Origin: Gammaproteobacteria bacterium
GTDB lineage: Bacteria > Pseudomonadota > Gammaproteobacteria > HK1
Direction of reading: 5' to 3'
Length of the DNA stretch: 64,000 nucleotides
NCBI GenBank assembly: GCA_021773645.1
Contig: JAJFJU010000015.1
Span: forward strand, 124,001 to 188,000
Shown here in pieces: positions 58,093 to 64,000 of this stretch (its first letter is position 1; the number at the start of each line of letters is the position of its first letter). The position numbers were made by a program, and so were the translations under genes. Under the pieces are notes generated by a model. It was not told the origin of the DNA. It saw only the letters and a list, made by a program, of their open reading frames with translations, and ran no database searches.

Positions 58093-58116
58093 GGGCGTCC
58101 TGACGGCGCCCTTTTG
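58093..58116 (+). terminator. Second hairpin with T-run just before lepA
   Basis: GGGCGT pairs with GCGCCC (one G-U), followed by TTTT, and lies only a few bases before the lepA ATG. No ribosome site is visible for lepA, so the structure may control its expression. Confidence 0.45.
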
Positions 58117-58122
58117 CTTTGT

Positions 58123-59919
58123 ATGAAACAAATCCGCAACTTCTCCATCATCGCCCATATTGACCACGGCAAGTCCACGCTGGCAGATCGTTTTATCCAG
58201 ATTTGTGGTGGCTTGAGTGAGCGGGAAATGGCCTCTCAAGTGCTCGATTCCATGGATCTGGAACGCGAGCGCGGCATTACCATCAAGGCCCAGAGCGTTA
58301 CCCTGGATTACCAAGGTAGTGATGGCACCGAGTACCAGCTGAATTTCATCGATACTCCGGGACACGTGGATTTCTCCTACGAGGTTTCGCGCTCGTTGGC
58401 GGCCTGTGAAGGAGCCTTGCTGGTGGTGGACGTCACCCAGGGCGTGGAAGCCCAGAGCGTTGCCAACTGTTATATGGCCATTGATCAGGGGTTGGAGATC
58501 ATTCCGGTGCTCAACAAGATCGATCTGCCTTCGGCCGAACCTGAGCGGGTGGTACAGGAGATTGAGGAGATTATCGGTCTGGAGGCCGATGATGCGTTGC
58601 AAGTCAGTGCGAAGAGCGGCATTGGGGTTCCGGAGTTGCTCGAACAGCTGGTGGCCAAGGTGCCACCACCTAAAGGTGTTGCGGACGCCCCTCTTCAGGC
58701 CCTGATTATCGATTCCTGGTTTGATAATTATCTCGGTGTGGTTTCCTTAGTACGCGTCATCAATGGCGTGCTCGGGGTCAATCAAATGATTCGGGTAATG
58801 TCCACCGGGGATAAGCACAAGGTGGATAAGGTCGGTGTATTTACCCCCAAACGCCATGATCTACCGGAGCTTCGCGCCGGTGAAGTGGGCTATGTGGTGG
58901 CGGGAATTAAAGATATTGAGGGCGCTCCGGTGGGGGATACCCTGACCATGGAGGCCCGTCCCGCGAGTGAATCCTTGCCTGGATTCAAGCCGGTGAAGCC
59001 ACAGGTTTATGCCGGCCTTTATCCAACCGATTCGAGCGATTTTGAGGCATTCCGTGACGCTCTCGGCAAGTTGCGTTTGAATGATGCGGCCTTTCATTTT
59101 GAGCCAGAAACCTCTCAGGCCCTGGGCTTTGGCTTCCGTTGTGGCTTTCTCGGCATGCTGCATATGGAGATCATCCAGGAACGTCTGGAGCGGGAATACA
59201 ATCTCGATCTCATTACCACTGCCCCCACCGTGGTCTACCAGATTCTGACCACCACCGGGGAATTGGTTTACATCGATAATCCGGCCCATTTGCCAGCACC
59301 CAATCACGTGGATGAAATTCGTGAGCCCATCGTGCTTGCCGATATCCTGGTGCCCGATGCCCATTTGGGTAATGTGATTTCGCTGTGCGTGGAAAAACGT
59401 GGCGTACAGAAAAAGCTGATGTATGTAGGCAAGCAAATCTCACTGTCCTACGAATTGCCCATGAACGAGGTGGTGCTGGATTTCTTTGACCGCCTCAAAT
59501 CTGTGAGTCGCGGTTATGCCTCGCTGGATTATCATTTCAAGCGTTACCAGGTAGCGCCGCTGCAAAAGCTGGATGTGCTTATTAATGGCGAGCGCGTAGA
59601 TGCTCTTTCGCTGATAGTCCATCGTGATGTCAGTCACCAGCGTGGCCGTGAACTGGTTGAAAAGATGAAGGAAATTATTCCGCGGCAGATGTTCGATGTG
59701 GCTATTCAGGCGGCAGTAGGTTCTCGTGTGGTGGCTCGGAAGACTGTTAAGGCACTGCGCAAAAATGTGACCGCCAAATGTTATGGCGGCGATGTTAGTC
59801 GTAAGCGCAAGTTGCTGGAAAAACAAAAAGCGGGGAAAAAACGTATGAAGCAGGTGGGCCGGGTGGAAATCCCGCAGGAGGCATTTCTCGCGGTGCTACG
59901 CATGGGGAAACCAGGATGA
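58123..59919 (+). CDS. lepA: Elongation factor 4 (LepA)
   Basis: A ribosome-binding GTPase implicated in back-translocation or 30S assembly. The protein has 598 residues. GTPase motifs [17 protein letters not shown] and [10 protein letters not shown]; the LepA-specific C-terminal domain with [12 protein letters not shown] and [28 protein letters not shown] 58123 gives the standard N-terminus [16 protein letters not shown]. It overlaps lepB by ATGA. Confidence 0.97.
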   Translation: MKQIRNFSIIAHIDHGKSTLADRFIQICGGLSEREMASQVLDSMDLERERGITIKAQSVTLDYQGSDGTEYQLNFIDTPGHVDFSYEVSRSLAACEGALLVVDVTQGVEAQSVANCYMAIDQGLEIIPVLNKIDLPSAEPERVVQEIEEIIGLEADDALQVSAKSGIGVPELLEQLVAKVPPPKGVADAPLQALIIDSWFDNYLGVVSLVRVINGVLGVNQMIRVMSTGDKHKVDKVGVFTPKRHDLPELRAGEVGYVVAGIKDIEGAPVGDTLTMEARPASESLPGFKPVKPQVYAGLYPTDSSDFEAFRDALGKLRLNDAAFHFEPETSQALGFGFRCGFLGMLHMEIIQERLEREYNLDLITTAPTVVYQILTTTGELVYIDNPAHLPAPNHVDEIREPIVLADILVPDAHLGNVISLCVEKRGVQKKLMYVGKQISLSYELPMNEVVLDFFDRLKSVSRGYASLDYHFKRYQVAPLQKLDVLINGERVDALSLIVHRDVSHQRGRELVEKMKEIIPRQMFDVAIQAAVGSRVVARKTVKALRKNVTAKCYGGDVSRKRKLLEKQKAGKKRMKQVGRVEIPQEAFLAVLRMGKPG

Positions 59920-60689
59920 ACTGGGATTTTCCAGCCGTCATGGTGTTGCTGGTGGTCATCAGTGGCTTGATCTGGGCGCTGGATGCATGGTTATTAGCGC
60001 CCCATCGGGTAGAGGACGAGGCGGCGAGCGAGTCCAAAATGGTGGAATACGCTCGCTCTTTCTTCCCCATTTTTCTGGCGGTTTTATTGCTGCGCTCCTT
60101 TTTGGTGGAGCCCTTCCGTATTCCCTCCAACTCCATGATGCCGACATTACTGACCGGTGACTTTATTCTGGTCAATAAATACACCTATGGCATTCGCCTG
60201 CCGGTGCTAAATCGCAAGATCTTTTCCATTGGCCGTCCCCAACGCGGAGATGTGATCGTCTTTCGTTATCCCAAAGACCCGACCACACCCTTTATCAAAC
60301 GCGTAGTCGGTGAGCCTGGCGATCACGTTAGTTATTACAACAAGGTGCTCTACGTCAATGGCGTTGCATCAGCCCAGGAAGTGCTTGGGGCTTATCAAGG
60401 CACGGGCTCCGGCAGTGAAATGACTGGCGCCAGTCTGCGTTACGAACAGTTGGGCGATGTTCGTCACAGCATGCTTGTGCAAGGTGAAATGCCCTCTATG
60501 GAGGGGGAGATGGTAGTTCCAGAGGGGCATTATTTCGTCCTTGGCGATAACCGTGACAATAGTCGTGATTCCCGCTACTGGGGCACGGTCCCGGATGAAA
60601 ATCTGATTGGCAAGGCCTTCGCCATCTGGATGCATTGGGACTGGGGCTTTGGGCCCTCTTGGGGGCGCATCGGACAGAGTATTGATTGA
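59916..60689 (+). CDS. lepB: Signal peptidase I
   Basis: Inner-membrane protease that removes signal peptides. The protein has 257 residues: two N-terminal membrane segments (about 7-27 and 50-64), the catalytic S73 (PSNSMMPTL), the catalytic K128 ([11 protein letters not shown]), and box [15 protein letters not shown]. Co-translated with lepA as in E. coli. Confidence 0.97.
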   Translation: MNWDFPAVMVLLVVISGLIWALDAWLLAPHRVEDEAASESKMVEYARSFFPIFLAVLLLRSFLVEPFRIPSNSMMPTLLTGDFILVNKYTYGIRLPVLNRKIFSIGRPQRGDVIVFRYPKDPTTPFIKRVVGEPGDHVSYYNKVLYVNGVASAQEVLGAYQGTGSGSEMTGASLRYEQLGDVRHSMLVQGEMPSMEGEMVVPEGHYFVLGDNRDNSRDSRYWGTVPDENLIGKAFAIWMHWDWGFGPSWGRIGQSID

Positions 60690-60783
60690 CTAGACTAGGG
60701 CGTGTCTGGCGGTAACTTTCTAGCGATGGGATAATCACCCGCCACAAACGGGCAGCCTTAACAGCAATGGGGAGAGTCAGGTG

Positions 60784-61158
60784 ATGAAAATCTTGAAAAA
60801 ACAGCAGGGAACGGCGTCGAGCGTGATGCTCGGTTTGGTGGCAGCGGCAATGGTGGTGTTGCTGGGTCTCAAGTTGTTTCCGATGTATATGGAAAGCTTC
60901 AAGATCGATACCGCAATGGAGAGCCTTATCTCTGATAGCGAAATAGCCGATCAGAGTAAGCGCGAAATCATCTTCTCTTTGCTCAAGCGTCTAGACATCG
61001 ATGATGTAAGACGTATCACTGAGCATAACTACAAAGAATTCATCAAAGTTAGCAAGATTAAGCGCAAGGTGACCATTCAGGTTAAATATCGCGTTGAGAA
61101 CCCGTTATTTTCCAATCTTTCGCTGGTCGGTGATTTTGATAAGCAGGTGCAAAACTAG
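60784..61158 (+). CDS. DUF4845 family membrane protein
   Basis: A small conserved proteobacterial protein of unknown function, 124 residues. One N-terminal membrane segment (about 12-34; SVMLGLVAAAMVVLLGLKLFP) then a soluble domain (MESFKIDTAMESLI..KYRVENPLFSNLSLV), giving a pseudopilin-like outline. GTG 60781 is an equally possible start; GGGGAG (60769-60774) suits both. The position between lepB and rnc is characteristic of the family. Confidence 0.82.
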   Translation: MKILKKQQGTASSVMLGLVAAAMVVLLGLKLFPMYMESFKIDTAMESLISDSEIADQSKREIIFSLLKRLDIDDVRRITEHNYKEFIKVSKIKRKVTIQVKYRVENPLFSNLSLVGDFDKQVQN

Positions 61159-61161
61159 CGT

Positions 61162-61187
61162 TTTCCCCTCCCGCCTACGGGGGGAAA
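61162..61187 (+). promoter_or_regulatory. Hairpin immediately upstream of rnc
   Basis: TTTCCC/GGGAAA continued, after a 2-base bulge, by CCCG-ccta-CGGG: ten pairs ending 15 bases before the rnc ATG. E. coli RNase III cuts a hairpin in its own leader to limit its synthesis. A similar role is inferred, not shown. Confidence 0.45.
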
Positions 61188-61202
61188 TCCTCTAGTCAAA
61201 CT

Positions 61203-61880
61203 ATGAGCCCGTTAAATACCTGGCTCGCCCCACGGCTGAGTTATCTATTCAAGGATGCTGAGCTACTGGCTCGTGCGCTCACTCACCGCAGTGCCGGTAG
61301 CGAACATAATGAGCGCCTGGAATTCCTTGGCGACTCAATCCTCGATTTCATCATCGGCAAAGCCCTGTACCAGAAGTTTCCGCTCGCTCGGGAAGGTGAG
61401 TTAACTCGTATGCGTGCCGCGTTGGTGAAGGGGGAAACCCTGGCTGAAATTGCACTGGAGTTGGAGCTAGGCCCGGTTCTTCAGCTAGGTGCGGGGGAGT
61501 TGAAAAGCGGTGGACGGGAGCGGCCCTCGACTCTGGCCGATGCGGTTGAAGCCCTGATCGGTGCCATTTATCTCGACGGGGGTATGGATAGCTGCCAAAA
61601 GAGTGTGCTGTCCCTTTATCGAGAACGTCTCTCTGCAATGAATAATCCGCAGGCTAATAAAGACCCCAAGACGAGCCTGCAGGAATGGTTGCAGGCCCAG
61701 GGGCTCTCCTTACCTAACTATCGAGTGGCTGAACAGGCGGGCAGTGATCACCAACGGCAATTCCTGGTGGAATGCCGACTTCCTAATATGAAAAAGATTT
61801 TTCGTGGCTCCGGTAGTAGCCGGCGCAAGGCAGAGCAAGACGCGGCTAGCCAGGCCATCAATGTGCTGAATAATGACTGA
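61203..61880 (+). CDS. rnc: Ribonuclease III
   Basis: Double-strand-specific endoribonuclease for rRNA and mRNA processing. The protein has 225 residues: catalytic domain with the signature HNERLEFLGDSILDF and the metal-binding DAVEALIGAIYLDGG, then a C-terminal dsRNA-binding domain (DPKTSLQEWLQAQGL.. GSGSSRRKAEQDAASQAI). It overlaps era by 8 bases, the usual rnc-era-recO order. Confidence 0.97.
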   Translation: MSPLNTWLAPRLSYLFKDAELLARALTHRSAGSEHNERLEFLGDSILDFIIGKALYQKFPLAREGELTRMRAALVKGETLAEIALELELGPVLQLGAGELKSGGRERPSTLADAVEALIGAIYLDGGMDSCQKSVLSLYRERLSAMNNPQANKDPKTSLQEWLQAQGLSLPNYRVAEQAGSDHQRQFLVECRLPNMKKIFRGSGSSRRKAEQDAASQAINVLNND

Positions 61881-62769
61881 AAATACCTTTAGACGTGGTT
61901 TTATCGCCCTGGTGGGGCGTCCCAACGTGGGCAAATCCACTTTGCTCAATCGTTTGTTGGGGCAAAAGCTGTGCATTACAACTCGCAAGCCACATACCAC
62001 TCGCCACCGCATCCTTGGCATAAAAACCAATCTGCAGGCGCAACTTATCTTCATCGATACGCCGGGGATCCACGGTGGCCATCAGCGTGCCATTAACCGC
62101 TATATGAATCGGGCGGCCATAGGCGGCATTGCCGAGGCGGATGTGGTGTGTTTTCTCATCGATGCCCACGGTTGGACGGATGACGATGAGGTGGTATTGC
62201 GACAACTCCGGGATATCGATACCCCGGTGATCGTGGTGCTTAACAAGATCGATCGATTAGCTGATCGCAAGCGCTTATTGCCGCTGCTACAGCATCTCTC
62301 CGAGACCGTGAAGTTTGTTGAGGCGGTGCCTGTTTCAGCACGCCGGGGCGATAGCGTTGATCGGCTGGAGGAATTGTTGATTGAGCATCTGCCACGTGGT
62401 GAGGCAATCTTTCCCGAGGAGCAGATCACCGATCGAAATTTACGTTTTTTGGCCGCTGAATTTGTCCGAGAGCAATTGATTGTCCGTCTGGGCGATGAGT
62501 TGCCTTATCGCCTTGGGGTGGAAATCCAGCATTTTGAGGAAAGCGTTAAGTTGGCCACCATTGATGCCGTGATTTGGGTGGAAAACAAGGGCCACAAACA
62601 CATCATCATCGGCAGCAAGGGCGAGCTGCTCAAGCGGGTAGGGAGTGCCGCCCGGCAGGAGATGGAGGCGATGTTCGATATCAAGGTGATGCTCAAGCTG
62701 TGGGTCAAGGTGCGCTCGGGCTGGTCCGATGATACTAAGGCTTTGCAACAGTTAGGCTACCACGACTAA
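61873..62769 (+). CDS. era: GTPase Era
   Basis: Binds the 3' end of 16S rRNA and helps assemble the 30S subunit. The protein has 298 residues. GTPase motifs GRPNVGKST, DTPGIH and NKIDRL; C-terminal KH domain GHKHIIIGSKGELLKRVGSAAR. It is translationally coupled to rnc and precedes recO by 9 bases. Confidence 0.97.
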   Translation: MTENTFRRGFIALVGRPNVGKSTLLNRLLGQKLCITTRKPHTTRHRILGIKTNLQAQLIFIDTPGIHGGHQRAINRYMNRAAIGGIAEADVVCFLIDAHGWTDDDEVVLRQLRDIDTPVIVVLNKIDRLADRKRLLPLLQHLSETVKFVEAVPVSARRGDSVDRLEELLIEHLPRGEAIFPEEQITDRNLRFLAAEFVREQLIVRLGDELPYRLGVEIQHFEESVKLATIDAVIWVENKGHKHIIIGSKGELLKRVGSAARQEMEAMFDIKVMLKLWVKVRSGWSDDTKALQQLGYHD

Positions 62770-62778
62770 GGCATTCCA

Positions 62779-63495
62779 ATGGTGATGGAATTAGAGCCTG
62801 GTTATCTGCTCCATCGACGACGTTATCGCGAGAGTAGCTTATTGCTGGAGATTTTCACCCCCCAGTACGGACGCATGGGCCTAGTAGCCCGCGGTGCTGC
62901 TGGTGGGAGGCGACCTTTAAGTGGGGTGTTGCAGGCTTTTCAACCGCTACTATTTAGTTGGCGTGGGCGCGGTGAACTGAAAACTCTGGGCACGGTAGAA
63001 AGTGCTGGCCCGGCCAATTTTCGTGAGGGTGATGCCTTGTTTGGGGGATTCTACCTCAACGAGCTACTGCTGCGCCTGCTGCTCCGTGACGATCCCCATC
63101 CTGAGCTTTATAGCGCCTATAGTGAGGCACTACAGGGGCTGGCTGAGGCGGGAACCATTGAGGTCACGCTACGCATTTTTGAAAAGCGTTTGCTTTGGGC
63201 CATAGGCTATGCACTGGTACTCGATCGTGATGTGGACACTAACAACGATATTATCCCCACCGAGGCTTATCACTTTCATCCACAACAAGGCCCGTCGCTT
63301 GCCACACGGCTAGTTGGTGCGGGCATGACAGTTTCCGGGGCTACTTTGCTGGCCCTTGCCCGTGAACATTTTGACCAAAACAAAGAACTGCAGGAGGCGA
63401 AACAACTGATGCGTGGTGTACTGCAATTTCATCTTGGTGATAAACCCTTGGCTAGCCGTAAGGCTTATCTGCGTCCCGCGGGGAGTCTTTCATGA
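62779..63495 (+). CDS. recO: DNA repair protein RecO
   Basis: Helps RecR load RecA onto SSB-coated single-stranded DNA in gap repair. The protein has 238 residues: an N-terminal OB fold ([33 protein letters not shown]) and a helical C-terminal part ([21 protein letters not shown].. [13 protein letters not shown]). The zinc cysteines of Gram-positive RecO are absent, as usual in gammaproteobacteria. It overlaps pdxJ by ATGA. Confidence 0.95.
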   Translation: MVMELEPGYLLHRRRYRESSLLLEIFTPQYGRMGLVARGAAGGRRPLSGVLQAFQPLLFSWRGRGELKTLGTVESAGPANFREGDALFGGFYLNELLLRLLLRDDPHPELYSAYSEALQGLAEAGTIEVTLRIFEKRLLWAIGYALVLDRDVDTNNDIIPTEAYHFHPQQGPSLATRLVGAGMTVSGATLLALAREHFDQNKELQEAKQLMRGVLQFHLGDKPLASRKAYLRPAGSLS

Positions 63496-64000
63496 GGCCT
63501 TTACTGGGGGTGAATATTGACCACGTGGCAACCCTGCGCCAAGCTCGGGGGACCCGTTATCCGGATCCGGTACAAGCAGCGATGGTGGCGGAAGAGGCCG
63601 GTGCCGAAGCGATTACCGTGCACCTCAGGGAAGATCGGCGACATATCCAGGAACGGGATCTCTGGATCCTTCGTGATACCTTACTGACCCGCATGAATCT
63701 TGAGTTGGCGGTTACCGACGAAATGGTAGCCATTGCTGAAAAAATTTCCCCCGCGGATTGTTGCCTGGTACCCGAGCGTCGGCAGGAATTAACCACCGAG
63801 GGTGGACTAGATGTGGTCGGACAGCCTGCGCGAATCAGTGCAGCATGTCAGCGTCTCAAAGAGGCGGGTGTTCGTGTCTCCCTGTTCATCGATCCGGACC
63901 CTGCCCAACTTGAGGCCGCCGCCAAGGCGGGTGCCCCGGTGGTGGAGCTACATACCGGAAGCTATGCCGATGCACCGGATGGGATGCAAACCGAGCACGA
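63492..64000 (+). CDS. pdxJ: Pyridoxine 5'-phosphate synthase (5' part, runs off the window)
   Basis: Condenses 3-amino-1-hydroxyacetone 3-phosphate with deoxyxylulose 5-phosphate to form vitamin B6 phosphate. The first ~169 codons are present and the frame is open to the window edge. Seen: [27 protein letters not shown] near the start, [30 protein letters not shown] and VSLFIDPDP. The ATG overlaps the recO stop; recO-pdxJ is the standard pair. Confidence 0.96.
   Translation, partial: MRPLLGVNIDHVATLRQARGTRYPDPVQAAMVAEEAGAEAITVHLREDRRHIQERDLWILRDTLLTRMNLELAVTDEMVAIAEKISPADCCLVPERRQELTTEGGLDVVGQPARISAACQRLKEAGVRVSLFIDPDPAQLEAAAKAGAPVVELHTGSYADAPDGMQTEH

Overview
This 64 kb window is a stretch of conserved chromosome from a gammaproteobacterium with moderate GC content. 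The evidence is gene content and order: rne/rluC divergent; maf | yceD-rpmF-plsX-fabH-fabD-fabG-acpP-fabF-pabC-mltG-tmk-holB-pilZ-tatD; tig-clpP-clpX-lon-hupB-tRNA-tRNA-ppiD; parE-parC; and nadB | rpoE-rseA-rseB-degP-lepA-lepB-(DUF4845)-rnc-era-recO-pdxJ. The sigma-E and holB-pilZ-tatD neighbourhoods resemble Pseudomonas. FolE2 in place of FolE, ThrH, DUF1249, MucB-type RseB and a DUF1015 protein fit a free-living, non-enteric gammaproteobacterium. The species cannot be named from this sequence.

Layout. 1-3.4 kb: end of glutathione reductase, a cyclic-nucleotide-domain protein, an unknown small secreted protein and an AsmA-like protein. 3.5-10 kb: RNase E with a long structured leader, RluC, a HAD phosphatase, an S49 protease and Maf. 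10.1-22.7 kb: a long run of co-directional genes for ribosomal protein L32, fatty acid synthesis, folate/PABA, peptidoglycan, DNA replication, type IV pilus PilZ, TatD and an acyl-CoA ligase. 22.7-30.2 kb: ThrH, a PAS-GGDEF-EAL protein, LpxH, PpiB, GluRS, CysRS and FolD. 30.2-31 kb: five tRNA genes. 31-39.4 kb: the trigger factor/ClpXP/Lon/HU/PpiD proteostasis block with two more tRNAs. 39.5-43.4 kb: DUF1249, MazG, FolE2, QueD, IspA and XseB. 43.4-48.3 kb: a CNP1-like protein and topoisomerase IV. 48.4-54 kb: DUF1015, EpmB/EF-P/EpmA and NadB. 54-64 kb: sigma-E with its anti-sigma factors and protease, LepA, signal peptidase I, RNase III, Era, RecO and the start of PdxJ.

I found no phage, CRISPR array, toxin-antitoxin locus, defence island, biosynthetic cluster, transposase or other accessory system, and nothing I could honestly call a new multi-gene system. 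The points worth a second look are mostly non-coding. They include two different large imperfect palindromes (9318-9451 and 39353-39509). In the second, all seven arm mismatches would be G-U pairs in a minus-strand RNA. Others are a near-leaderless yceD promoter abutting a perfect 16-bp palindrome, an RseD-like leader ORF overlapping the rpoE start, a terminator between acpP and fabF, a roughly 490-nt structured rne leader, a hairpin in front of rnc, and an orphan terminator-like hairpin at the end of parC facing the wrong way. Two genes have no full-length entry among closed reading frames of 60 codons or more: rpmF (59 aa) and the 5' part of pdxJ, which runs off the window.
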